A DNA stretch of 64,000 nucleotides from Oscillospiraceae bacterium (GTDB lineage: Bacteria > Bacillota > Clostridia > Oscillospirales > Oscillospiraceae), in assembly GCA_015067615.1 (NCBI GenBank), contig SVMD01000003.1, positions 1 through 64,000 on the forward strand. Direction: 5' to 3'. Positions 8,416 to 15,876 of the stretch are shown here, piece after piece (the stretch's first letter is position 1; each line of letters starts with the position of its first letter). Both the position numbers and the translations under genes were made by a program. The notes under the pieces are model-generated. The model was not told where the DNA came from. It ran no database searches and was given only the letters and a program-made list of their open reading frames with translations.

Positions 8416-8946
8416 ATGAACTTTACGGAAATCGCCCGCACCCGCCAGTCCTGCCGCAGCTATGACCCCTGCCGGGTGGTGGAAAAAGAGAAGCTGGAGG
8501 CCATTTTGGAGGCCGCCCGGCTGGCTCCCTCCGCCTGCAACGGCCAGCCCTACCACTTTACCGTCTGCCGGGGCGACACCGCCAGGGAGGTGGCGCTGCT
8601 GACCCGGGGCATGGGCGGCATGAATAAATTTGCCGTAGACGCCCCGGTGCTCATCGTCATTTCCGAGGAGCCCTACGTCAAATCCGCCGCCCTGGGCGCC
8701 AAGGTCAAGAATAATGACTACCGGTCCATGGATATCGGCATTGCGGCCGCCTATCTCACCGCCGAAGCCGCCGCCCAGGGCCTGGGCACCTGCATTTTGG
8801 GCTGGTTCGACGACGAAAAGGTCCGCAGTCTCTGCGGCATCCAGCATCCCGTCCGGCTGGTCATCACCCTGGGCTACCCCGGTGAAAACGACAGGCTCCG
8901 GGAAAAGAAGCGCAAGAGCCTGGACGAGCTGGTAAGCTACAAATAA
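8416..8946 (+). CDS. Nitroreductase family flavoprotein
   Basis: A 176-residue FMN-dependent oxidoreductase of the nitroreductase fold. The opening IARTRQSCRSYDP is the classic phosphate/FMN-binding R-x-S-x-R segment; LAPSACNGQPYHF is the second FMN contact; DIGIAAAYLTAEAAAQGLGTCILGWF is the core helix with the dimer interface. Such proteins reduce quinones, nitro compounds or flavins; substrate unknown here. AGGAGG precedes the ATG. It is a single-gene unit, read from its own strong promoter and ended by a bidirectional hairpin. Confidence 0.94.
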   Translation: MNFTEIARTRQSCRSYDPCRVVEKEKLEAILEAARLAPSACNGQPYHFTVCRGDTAREVALLTRGMGGMNKFAVDAPVLIVISEEPYVKSAALGAKVKNNDYRSMDIGIAAAYLTAEAAAQGLGTCILGWFDDEKVRSLCGIQHPVRLVITLGYPGENDRLREKKRKSLDELVSYK

Positions 8947-8950
8947 GCAC

Positions 8951-8982
8951 AAAAAGGAGTGGACCTAAGTCCACTCCTTTTT
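8951..8982. terminator. Bidirectional terminator, nitroreductase / NUDIX
   Basis: Stem AAAAAGGAGTGGAC / GTCCACTCCTTTTT with a CTAA loop, A-tract and T-tract built into the stem ends, between converging genes. Confidence 0.92.
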
Positions 8983-8985
8983 CCT

Positions 8986-9606
8986 TTAATCCAGCAGGGT
9001 TTTCCAGTGTTCTTCCCTATATGCCCGGAAGCACAGGGCGATCTGCTCTGGGGTATTTTTCTCCTCCGCCAACGCCGGGAGCCGGTCTTCTTCAAAATAC
9101 CGGGCATCCTGTGTCTCGGGATTTTCCGTGAAGCTGCCGCCCACCGGACGGCACTGGACGAAAATCTTACAGATGGAATAGGCATAGTCCGGCTTGTTGT
9201 GCCTGGCCCGGTCCTGAACGGCGATGACCTTCTCCGGCACCACCACCAGCCCTGCTTCCTCCATCACTTCCTTGCAGGTGTTCTCCCCCACGGACAGTCC
9301 CACGTCACACCATCCCCCGGGGAGGGCCCATTTCCCATTGCGCTCCTGGACAAGAAGGATTTTTCCGTCCTGAAACACCGCCGCCCGGGTATCGATTTTC
9401 GGAGTCTGATAGCCCACCTCATTGCAGAACAGTCCGGCCACTGTCTCCACTGGGATATCCGACATATGGGCGAGCATTTCCGCGGCGATCTCCCGGATCC
9501 GGGTATACCGCTCCCGGTCAAAGACATCCTTCCCGTAGAACAGCCCCGCCTGGGCCAGACTCTGCAGCTCCATGACCCATTGGAGCCAGATATTTCCTTT
9601 GTCCAT
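8986..9606 (-). CDS. NUDIX hydrolase with N-terminal helical domain
   Basis: A 206-residue protein. Residues 1-60 form a helical domain typical of the ADP-ribose pyrophosphatase-like NUDIX group; the NUDIX box occupies about 98-120 and reads GGWCDVGLSVGENTCKEV followed by MEEAGL. The first box glutamate is replaced by leucine, a variation common in this subgroup, while the metal-binding EE is kept. It probably cleaves a nucleoside diphosphate derivative. The ATG is 3 bases after the stop of the upstream hydrolase gene, so the two are translated from one message with the small exported protein. Confidence 0.92.
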   Translation of the reverse strand: MDKGNIWLQWVMELQSLAQAGLFYGKDVFDRERYTRIREIAAEMLAHMSDIPVETVAGLFCNEVGYQTPKIDTRAAVFQDGKILLVQERNGKWALPGGWCDVGLSVGENTCKEVMEEAGLVVVPEKVIAVQDRARHNKPDYAYSICKIFVQCRPVGGSFTENPETQDARYFEEDRLPALAEEKNTPEQIALCFRAYREEHWKTLLD

Positions 9607-9609
9607 GCC

Positions 9610-10572
9610 TTAACCCTTCAAGTGGGCCACGATCTGCTCCCAAACTGCCGGGTCCTGTTTGGTCATATACCACCAGTCAAAGCGGCCCATAAACTCCGCC
9701 TGGGCTTCGGGGGTGGAAAGCTGACCCTTTTTCAGGGCTTTCTGGAACTGGGCAAAGAAGTCATCCTTATAAACGACGGATTCCGTCTCAAAGGTGGGGT
9801 TGTGGTTCTTGCCGTTTAATAGCAGGAATTTCACATGATCACTGTCGCAGAATTTGATGTACAGAGGATCGTAGTGCTCTTTTTTCAGCACCGTCTTGTC
9901 ATCCTCAGAATAGATCAGCAGCACCTTTGCCTGGGTCTTATCCAGAGATTCCAGGGCATTGTACCGCGAGTGCCGGGGATTCTCCCGGTTTTCCACCGCA
10001 ACGATGGCCGGAGCGTAGGCCTTCAGGGGGCCCAGGCTCTGCTTTACGATCCGCTCCACGCTGACAAAACCGGACATGGACACGATTTTTTTCACTTCCG
10101 GATGGATGGCGCCGATGTTCATGGTGGAGAAACCGCCCCAGCTGTGGCCCACCACGCAGATTTCCATGCCAGCCGTCAGGGGATCCCGCTTCAGCTGTCT
10201 GATGCAGTCATCCAGATCTGCCAGGGACTGGGCAAAGCCGCCGATGTGCTTACCGCCGGAGGCCATGCAGCCGGTGTGGTCATAGGAATAGACCAGGAAG
10301 CCCGCCTTGCACAGTGTCTCGATCTCCCGCATATAGGCCCGGTGGCCGTTGCCCATTCCGTGGTCAAAAACCACCAGCTTTTTGGGGTCCGCCCCCTCAT
10401 AGCGGTAGAAGAAGCCCTTCAGATCATGGCCCTTATGGGATTTGAAATCATAGGGCTCTGTCTGGAGGCCGGGAAAATGCTCCGGGCCGAAGTAGAAAAT
10501 ACCATGGGGGTTGTCCTGCCGGGTCAGCAGCTGACCCAGAACCATATCAACAACTTTCTTTTCAAACAGCAT
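9610..10572 (-). CDS. Alpha/beta hydrolase (esterase/lipase-like)
   Basis: A 320-residue cytoplasmic alpha/beta hydrolase. The strand-loop VVFDHGMGNGHRAYM (about 67-81) supplies the oxyanion HG, the nucleophile elbow is GHSWGG with S144, an acidic residue lies in IYSEDDKTV and the histidine probably in NGKNHNPTF. The sequence resembles the serine aminopeptidase / monoacylglycerol lipase group, but substrate is unknown. AGGAGG lies upstream of the ATG. It is the middle gene of a three-gene unit (small exported protein, this, NUDIX) with gaps of 11 and 3 bases. Confidence 0.9.
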   Translation of the reverse strand: MLFEKKVVDMVLGQLLTRQDNPHGIFYFGPEHFPGLQTEPYDFKSHKGHDLKGFFYRYEGADPKKLVVFDHGMGNGHRAYMREIETLCKAGFLVYSYDHTGCMASGGKHIGGFAQSLADLDDCIRQLKRDPLTAGMEICVVGHSWGGFSTMNIGAIHPEVKKIVSMSGFVSVERIVKQSLGPLKAYAPAIVAVENRENPRHSRYNALESLDKTQAKVLLIYSEDDKTVLKKEHYDPLYIKFCDSDHVKFLLLNGKNHNPTFETESVVYKDDFFAQFQKALKKGQLSTPEAQAEFMGRFDWWYMTKQDPAVWEQIVAHLKG

Positions 10573-10583
10573 ATGTGTTCCTC

Positions 10584-10940
10584 CTATCGTTCATCGTCCA
10601 GAAGTTGAATTTCCAGCACATTTTGGATGATAGCCGGGCTGATTTCCAGCACTGTTCCGGTATAAGTGACGGCGATCAGGTCCCCCACATCCAGGTCATC
10701 CACCGTGATATCCGTATAGCGCCAGGAGGTAAGCTTTGCGCTCCCCAGATCAAACTGAAAAAAACCGCGGTGGTTGATATCGTTTTCCGGGATGCCCTCC
10801 ACGATCAGATGCGTCTGGGACTTCTGGGTAATCCGGGCATAAAAGGTCCGGGAATGGGCGGCAGGCACGGTCAGGCGTCCCAGGAAAAAGGCACCGGTCG
10901 TCAGAGCCAAAACCAGAATACAGGCAAGTAGCTTTTTCAT
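10584..10940 (-). CDS. Small exported or membrane-tethered protein of unknown function
   Basis: A 118-residue product starting at the ATG at 10940, which has GGAGG upstream; the frame extends further but without a site. An N-terminal hydrophobic segment (about 3-20, LLACILVLALTTGAFFLG) is a signal peptide or anchor; no lipobox is obvious. The remainder looks like a small beta barrel (RITQKSQTHLIVEGIPEND ... LDVGDLIAVTYTGTVLEISPA), reminiscent of DUF3221/YobA-type secreted proteins, but that assignment is tentative. First gene of the unit with the alpha/beta hydrolase and NUDIX genes. Confidence 0.75.
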   Translation of the reverse strand: MKKLLACILVLALTTGAFFLGRLTVPAAHSRTFYARITQKSQTHLIVEGIPENDINHRGFFQFDLGSAKLTSWRYTDITVDDLDVGDLIAVTYTGTVLEISPAIIQNVLEIQLLDDER

Positions 10941-10961
10941 ACAGCCCCCTCCTTTTACATC

Positions 10962-10990
10962 AGTATAACCCATAGGGACCGCAATTGCAA
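10962..10990 (-). promoter_or_regulatory. Promoter of the exported protein-hydrolase-NUDIX operon
   Basis: Minus strand: TTGCAA (10985-10990), 17 bases, TATACT (10962-10967). Divergent from the plus-strand promoter that starts 14 bases away. Confidence 0.75.
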
Positions 10991-11003
10991 GAATTGCCAA
11001 ATC

Positions 11004-11032
11004 TTGACATTTACCTTCCCTGCCATTATACT
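11004..11032 (+). promoter_or_regulatory. Promoter of the tandem flavodoxin-fold reductase gene
   Basis: TTGACA (11004-11009), 17 bases, TATACT (11027-11032), 37 bases before the ATG. Confidence 0.85.
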
Positions 11033-11068
11033 TATTTTTATGAACAAGTTCGGAAAGGAGCGGATTTC

Positions 11069-12409
11069 ATGCACATTCTGGTCATAAACGGCAGTCCCAA
11101 GGGCAGCCATTCCGTTACCCTGCAAACCGTCAATTATCTTCAGCTGCTTCATCCTGCCCATACCTTTGAGGTTCTTCACGCAGGTCAGCGGATCAAAGCG
11201 CTGGAAAAGGACTTTTCCCCCGCCTTGGAGGCTCTGGCCAAGGCCGACCTTCTTCTGTTTGCCTACCCGGTATACACCTTTGTGGCGCCCTGCCAGCTGC
11301 ACCGCTTCATCGAGCTGATGAAGCAGCATCAGGCGGATGTGGCCTGTAAATGGGCCAGCCAGCTGACCACCTCCAAGCACTTCTACGACATCACCGCCCA
11401 CCGCTACATCCAGGATATCTGCGGCGATCTGAAACTTAAGTACGTCCGGGGACTTTCCGCAGACATGGACGACCTGCTGACGGAGAAGGGACAGCGGGAA
11501 GCCAGAGATTTCTTTGATTACCTGCTCTGGAGCGTGGAGAACAACAGTTTCGAGCCCGTTTCCGTACTCTCCACTCCGGCAAAGCACGTGCCTGCCACCG
11601 TGCCCGACTGCAGCCAGGAAAAACAGGGCGATATTGTCATCGTCACCGACTGCGAACAGAATGATCTTCAGCTTCAGAATATGATCGACCGGTTCCGGGC
11701 CGTCTGTCCCCGGAAGACGAGAGTGGAGAACATTCGGGAGTATCCCTTAAGAGGCGGCTGCCTTGGGTGCTTCAACTGCGCGATCACCGGCAAGTGCGTC
11801 TACACAGATGGCTTTGACGACTATCTGCGAAATACCATCCAGACCGCGGAATCCATCGTCTACGCCTTTTCCATCCGGGATCACTCCATGGGCGCCCGGT
11901 TTAAGATGTACGACGACCGGAATTTCTGCAACGGCCACCGGACCGTTACCATCGGCATGCCCGTTGGCTACCTGATCAGCGGAAATTATGCCGAAGAAAC
12001 CAATTTGCAGACCATCGTGGAGGCCCGGGCCCAGGTAGGCAGTAATTTTATGGCCGGTGTTGCCACCGACGAATATGACACCGATGCCGCCATCGACCAG
12101 CTTTCCGCGCGTCTAAGCTATGCCCTGGAACACAAGTATGTGCCGCCCCAGAATTTCTACGGCATCGGCGGCATGAAGGTCTTTCGGGATCTGATCTGGC
12201 TGATGCAGGGCATGATGCGGGCGGACCACAAATTCTACAAGGCCCATGGCCAGTACGACTTCCCCCAGAAGCAGTGGCTGAAGATGGTTGCCATGTACGC
12301 CGTGGGTGCTATGCTGGCCAGTCCGAATCTGAAGACAAAAGCAGGCAGCGCCATGACCGACGGTATGCTGATGCCCTACAAAAAGGTGCTGGAAAAGTTG
12401 AAAAAATAA
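11069..12409 (+). CDS. Tandem two-domain flavodoxin-fold NAD(P)H-dependent reductase
   Basis: A 446-residue protein built of two NADPH-dependent FMN reductase-like domains. The first begins MHILVINGSPKGSHS, the canonical phosphate-binding loop of FMN reductases, and has the LFAYPVYTFVAP loop. The second begins near residue 190 (GDIVIVTDCEQNDLQ), has lost the GSP loop, but keeps the cysteine cluster RGGCLGCFNCAITGKCVYTDGFDD and the FAFSIRD-type loop usual in iron-sulfur flavoproteins. A C-terminal helical tail of about 90 residues follows. A fused pair in one chain is unusual; most relatives are single-domain homodimers. Start chosen at 11069 with GGAG upstream. Single-gene unit. Confidence 0.88.
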   Translation: MHILVINGSPKGSHSVTLQTVNYLQLLHPAHTFEVLHAGQRIKALEKDFSPALEALAKADLLLFAYPVYTFVAPCQLHRFIELMKQHQADVACKWASQLTTSKHFYDITAHRYIQDICGDLKLKYVRGLSADMDDLLTEKGQREARDFFDYLLWSVENNSFEPVSVLSTPAKHVPATVPDCSQEKQGDIVIVTDCEQNDLQLQNMIDRFRAVCPRKTRVENIREYPLRGGCLGCFNCAITGKCVYTDGFDDYLRNTIQTAESIVYAFSIRDHSMGARFKMYDDRNFCNGHRTVTIGMPVGYLISGNYAEETNLQTIVEARAQVGSNFMAGVATDEYDTDAAIDQLSARLSYALEHKYVPPQNFYGIGGMKVFRDLIWLMQGMMRADHKFYKAHGQYDFPQKQWLKMVAMYAVGAMLASPNLKTKAGSAMTDGMLMPYKKVLEKLKK

Positions 12410-12415
12410 CAAAAT

Positions 12416-12445
12416 GCCCGAAGGAAATTCCTTCGGGCGTTTTTT
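12416..12445 (+). terminator. Terminator of the tandem flavodoxin reductase gene
   Basis: Stem GCCCGAAGG / CCTTCGGGC followed by GTTTTTT. Its right flank touches the stop codon of the converging gene. Confidence 0.9.
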
Positions 12446-13101
12446 CAATGCACTGTACGGCGGAAATGGGTTCTCAGATACATCAAGGCGCCATGGCTCA
12501 TGGTTCTTCCGGACAGCAGTCCCAGGTGGGCAATGCTTTTTACGGAACCGGAGATCATACCCATGGGTACAAAATAGGGATCTTCGCGGCTATCCGGTAC
12601 GCTCACCAGCTGGCGCAGGGAACCCTCGTAAAACAGACGGGATTCCAGTTCCGCACAGAGCGACTCGATGCTCACATGCTGCCGGTCCAGAATCTCACAG
12701 GCGAAGCTCAGACAGGTGTGGCATCTGGGCAGGGGCAGCCGGAAGCCCAGGGCATTGGCCACTGCGTCAAAGTGATTGTATATCAGGCCGCTCGCCGGCT
12801 TGTCCGCCAGAGGAAGCAGCTGTTCCAGCTCCAGGGCCTTCTGTTCCGGGATCTCCACACGATACACCCGGACCTGGATGTCCCCCTCGGGGCCGCAGAG
12901 CCGCTGCACACTTTCACTGACCAGGCCGCCGTAAAGGGGGGCGTCCTGGACGTATCGGGCAAAAGAGTACCACCGGCTCAGACTGGAGTCCAGGGTTACG
13001 GACACATGATTGTACGGATACCCGGAAACGCCCCGGATCAGCTTGGCGATGCCGGTATTAGTCTGGGAAACCAGAACGAAAAGTGTCCGGGTTCTGATCA
13101 T
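12445..13101 (-). CDS. Permuted papain-like amidase (YiiX/NlpC-P60-like fold), cytoplasmic
   Basis: A 218-residue protein with no signal peptide. The order histidine first (YNHVSVTLDSS, H32) and cysteine later (LPRCHTCLSFACE, C127 or C130) is that of circularly permuted papain-like NlpC/P60 enzymes of the YaeF/YiiX kind. Members act on peptidoglycan peptides or acyl amides; the intracellular location here leaves the substrate open. Start at ATG 13101 with GGAGG upstream. It has its own promoter TTGTAT-17-TATAAT at 13136-13164. Confidence 0.72.
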   Translation of the reverse strand: MIRTRTLFVLVSQTNTGIAKLIRGVSGYPYNHVSVTLDSSLSRWYSFARYVQDAPLYGGLVSESVQRLCGPEGDIQVRVYRVEIPEQKALELEQLLPLADKPASGLIYNHFDAVANALGFRLPLPRCHTCLSFACEILDRQHVSIESLCAELESRLFYEGSLRQLVSVPDSREDPYFVPMGMISGSVKSIAHLGLLSGRTMSHGALMYLRTHFRRTVH

Positions 13102-13135
13102 GGTTCGTCCCTCCTTCCCCGGAAATGGTTTTGTT

Positions 13136-13164
13136 ATTATAGCACAGGTTATCAGCCTATACAA
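13136..13164 (-). promoter_or_regulatory. Promoter of the papain-like amidase gene
   Basis: Minus strand: TTGTAT (13159-13164), 17 bases, TATAAT (13136-13141). Confidence 0.75.
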
Positions 13165-13276
13165 TCCCTTGCCCAGATTTTGTTCAAATAATTGCGTTTC
13201 TCCGGGAAAATCCGGGTATTTTCCAACTCTACCCACAGTAGAGTCCTCTACTTTTCGGTTTTGGGTCCTTGCTTCC

Positions 13277-13306
13277 TTGACGCTGCAAGTCGAAAATTGC
13301 TATAAT
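13277..13306 (+). promoter_or_regulatory. Promoter of the first DegV gene
   Basis: TTGACG (13277-13282), 18 bases, TATAAT (13301-13306), 45 bases before the ATG. Upstream, 13227-13251 carries the small inverted motifs CTCTAC/GTAGAG, possibly an operator. Confidence 0.7.
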
Positions 13307-13351
13307 GCCCTTGATAAAACTGCATTAGATGCACATTGCGAGGGAATACAT

Positions 13352-14215
13352 ATGAATATCAAAATCGTCTGCGACTCTTCCTCCAACGTCTTTGCCATGG
13401 AGGGTCTGAACTACACCACCGTCCCCATGAAGATCCTGGCCGGAGGAAAGGAGTTTGTGGATAACGCCCAGCTGGATCTGCAGGGCATGGTGAATTTCCT
13501 GAAGGAGCATAAGGGCAAGTCCGGCTCCTCCTGCCCCAATGTCCAGGACTGGCTGGACGCCTTTGAGGGCGAGGAATATATCTTCGGCATTACCATCACC
13601 AAGCACCTGTCCGGCAGCTATAACTCCGGTCACCAGGCCTGCCAGACCTATATGGAGGAGCATCCCGGTGCCAAGGCCTTTATCATCGACTCCCTGTCCA
13701 CCGGTCCCGAGATGATGATGATCGTGGACAAGATCAACGAGCTGGCCGCCCAGGGTCTGGATTACGAGACCATCAAGGAGCAGGTGCTGGAATACGCCAA
13801 CCACAACCACACCCTCTTCTGCCTCCAGTCCATGAACAATCTGGCCCGGAACGGCCGTGTCCATCCCGCCGTTGCCAAGATCGCCGGTATGCTGAGCATC
13901 CGGGTGGTGGGCGACGTGGAGGGCGGCGAGATCACCCCCGTCCATAAGCCCCGGGGCGACAAGAAGGCCATCCAGACCCTGGTGGAGATGATGGGCGAGC
14001 GGGGCCTGCAGGACGGCAATCTGGTCCGGATTGCCCACTGCTACGGTGAAGCTTCCGCCAACGCCCTGGTGGAGGCCGTAAAGGAGCAGTACCCCAACTG
14101 CCGCTTTATGATCGAGCCCACAACCGCCCTGTGCAGCTTCTACGCTGAGGCCGGCGGCATGATCATCGGCTTTGAGGGCAATTTCAACGAAAACAACGAC
14201 AACCGCAAGTTCTGA
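13352..14215 (+). CDS. DegV family protein (fatty-acid binding, FakB-like)
   Basis: A 287-residue protein of the DegV fold, which binds one fatty acid; the characterised role is as FakB, presenting acyl chains to the kinase FakA. Visible: IKIVCDSSSN at the N-terminus, the TTVPMKI strand, SGSSCPNVQDWLDAF, the acyl-carboxylate region FGITITKHLSGSYNSG, the middle helix IDSLSTGPEMMM and SMNNLARNGRVHP. No FakA is in the window. The second DegV protein at 38867 is only distantly similar. The ATG at 13352 follows AGGGAATACAT. Single-gene unit with promoter and terminator. Confidence 0.93.
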   Translation: MNIKIVCDSSSNVFAMEGLNYTTVPMKILAGGKEFVDNAQLDLQGMVNFLKEHKGKSGSSCPNVQDWLDAFEGEEYIFGITITKHLSGSYNSGHQACQTYMEEHPGAKAFIIDSLSTGPEMMMIVDKINELAAQGLDYETIKEQVLEYANHNHTLFCLQSMNNLARNGRVHPAVAKIAGMLSIRVVGDVEGGEITPVHKPRGDKKAIQTLVEMMGERGLQDGNLVRIAHCYGEASANALVEAVKEQYPNCRFMIEPTTALCSFYAEAGGMIIGFEGNFNENNDNRKF

Positions 14216-14227
14216 TTCCATACATCC

Positions 14228-14262
14228 CCGGAGCGTATCATGACGATACGCTCCGGTTTTTT
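14228..14262 (+). terminator. Terminator of the first DegV gene
   Basis: Stem CCGGAGCGTATC / GATACGCTCCGG with an ATGAC loop and six T. Confidence 0.93.
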
Positions 14263-14266
14263 CATG

Positions 14267-14294
14267 TTGAAAACAGCATAAAATGTGTTAAGAT
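14267..14294 (+). promoter_or_regulatory. Promoter of the TraX-like gene
   Basis: TTGAAA (14267-14272), 16 bases, TAAGAT (14289-14294), 29 bases before the ATG. Confidence 0.55.
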
Positions 14295-14323
14295 AAACAT
14301 ATCTTTTTCACCCGGGAGGCACT

Positions 14324-15091
14324 ATGGAAAACGCAAGCAAAGGACTTACTTCCTTCCACCTGCATATCATCGCCATGGCGGCCATGCTGTGCGACCATCT
14401 GTGGGGCACCTTTTTTATGCATGTGGAGCTTCTTGGCTATATAGGGCGTCTGGCCTTCCCCATTTTCGCCTATCTGCTCACCGAAGGCTTCTTCCATACC
14501 CGGGACCGGAAGCGCTACTTGCAGCGCATGGCACTTTTCGCCCTGATTTCGGAAATTCCCTTCAATCTCATGATGGGAAGATCCCTCTTCTATCCCCTGC
14601 ACCAGAATGTGCTGCTGGGCTTCACGCTGGGTATTCTGATGATGAACGCCCTGGAAAAGCACCGCAGAAGAAAAAACCTGATTCTGCGTTTCTGCCTTAT
14701 GGGACTGACCATTCTGGGCTTTTTTCTGCTGGGTATCCTCACCTTCACGGATTACTATGGCTACGGTCTGCTGATGATCTGCCTGTTCTACTTTATCCAT
14801 GATACCCACGCCCTTTCCGGCTGGCGCAGATGGCTTGCCATGGGTCTGCAGCTTCTGGGCATGTACTGGATCAACTGCGAGATGATGCAGGGCCTGGTGC
14901 TGGAATTCGAGCTTTTCGGCATCCTGCTATCCTTCCACAAGCAGGGACTGGCTCTGCTGGCCCTGATCCCCATCTGGCTGTACAACGGCAGTCAGGGGCC
15001 CTACAACCGCGGCATCCGGCAGCTGTATTACTGGTTCTATCCGGTCCACATGCTGATTTTGGGCGGTGCCCTGGTACTTTACTATCTGTAA
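14324..15091 (+). CDS. TraX family integral membrane protein
   Basis: A 255-residue polytopic protein, about eight membrane helices, with the TraX features FHLHIIAMAAMLCDHLW (lysine-less variant of the usual K-x2-A-x4-DH start), GRLAFPIFAYLLTEGF, and the C-terminal QLYYWFYPVHMLIL. TraX was named as the F-pilin N-acetylating protein, but in Firmicutes chromosomes, away from conjugation genes, it is probably an acyltransferase acting on an envelope component. No transfer genes are nearby. RBS GGGAGG. Single-gene unit. Confidence 0.9.
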   Translation: MENASKGLTSFHLHIIAMAAMLCDHLWGTFFMHVELLGYIGRLAFPIFAYLLTEGFFHTRDRKRYLQRMALFALISEIPFNLMMGRSLFYPLHQNVLLGFTLGILMMNALEKHRRRKNLILRFCLMGLTILGFFLLGILTFTDYYGYGLLMICLFYFIHDTHALSGWRRWLAMGLQLLGMYWINCEMMQGLVLEFELFGILLSFHKQGLALLALIPIWLYNGSQGPYNRGIRQLYYWFYPVHMLILGGALVLYYL

Positions 15092-15126
15092 CCGCCAAAA
15101 TCCGGTCAGGTATCCCAAAAATAGCT

Positions 15127-15164
15127 AATCCGACCTGTGAGTAAGTCACAGGTCGGATTTTTGT
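15127..15164. terminator. Terminator after the TraX-like gene
   Basis: 14-bp stem AATCCGACCTGTGA / TCACAGGTCGGATT, loop GTAAG, then TTTTG. Confidence 0.9.
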
Positions 15165-15209
15165 CACGATTCCTCTTTGTTATGCAGAACAACGTATACC
15201 TTTTGACCG

Positions 15210-15234
15210 AAGGGCACGGAGGTGCCCTTTTATC
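15210..15234 (+). terminator. Small second hairpin before the GNAT gene
   Basis: Stem AAGGGCAC / GTGCCCTT with loop GGAG and TTATC after it; lies between the TraX terminator and the 3' end of the GNAT gene. Confidence 0.45.
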
Positions 15235-15251
15235 TGCTTGATAAATGGGAT

Positions 15252-15722
15252 TTAGTTGATTGCTTTTATCATAATCGGCAGACCATTATTGGCTTTCTGT
15301 CCATTTTCCGCATAGCCGCAGTGCTCCCAAAACTTCTGTGCGGGTCCGTAGGCAGATACATAGCATTGCTTAATCTGTCTGCTGCGCAGCCACGTTTCTA
15401 TAAAGGATACAAATTCCTGACCGAGACCAGAACCACGATAAGATGGAGCGATGCCTATCTCCAAAATCGTTCCGCAGCCCGGAATTTCACTGAATGCAAA
15501 ATCTTCCCTATCGATCGTCCAGAGCGCGAAGCCAAGATAGCCCCGTGCATCTTTTACAAGGCAGCCTTTGATTTCGTTGCGCACCGCCATGTTGAACAGG
15601 AAGCGGATGAATGCATCTATTTCATCCTGAGAGGTTTTCTCATCCTCTCCTTCACGATAATACGCATTGGCCAATTGGTGAAACATAACATAATTGCTTT
15701 CACAAATTTCAAAATACTCCAT
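15252..15722 (-). CDS. GNAT family N-acetyltransferase
   Basis: A 156-residue acetyl-CoA-dependent acyltransferase. The GNAT core is clear: GYLGFALWTIDRE (strands 2-3), ILEIGIAPSYRGSGLGQEFVSFIETWL with the acetyl-CoA pyrophosphate loop RGSGLG, and VSAYGPAQKFWEHCGY near the end. Target unknown. Start at ATG 15722 with AAGGTGG upstream. The gene is visibly richer in A/T than its neighbours and is bracketed by terminator hairpins on both sides, which suggests a later arrival. Confidence 0.92.
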   Translation of the reverse strand: MEYFEICESNYVMFHQLANAYYREGEDEKTSQDEIDAFIRFLFNMAVRNEIKGCLVKDARGYLGFALWTIDREDFAFSEIPGCGTILEIGIAPSYRGSGLGQEFVSFIETWLRSRQIKQCYVSAYGPAQKFWEHCGYAENGQKANNGLPIMIKAIN

Positions 15723-15795
15723 CTTGCGCCACCTTCTTCTATATTTTGAGATATTGATTTCTTGTATACTACCACACCCGGAACCAAGAAGCAAG

Positions 15796-15830
15796 AACCG
15801 GCACAGCGGTTAGTCCGCTGTGCCGGTTAA
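15796..15830 (-). terminator. Terminator of the metal ATPase gene
   Basis: 14-bp stem AACCGGCACAGCGG / CCGCTGTGCCGGTT, loop TTAG, 47 bases past the ATPase stop on the minus strand; followed by TCTTGCTTCTTGG. Confidence 0.7.
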
Positions 15831-15876
15831 CTGTCTATTGTGCACCGCCTTTAATCCTGGCGGGATCACTTTTTTC

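Noticed and set aside
14324-15091. TraX as evidence for a conjugative element
   Set aside because: No relaxase, coupling protein, pilus or integrase genes are near, and flanking genes are housekeeping.
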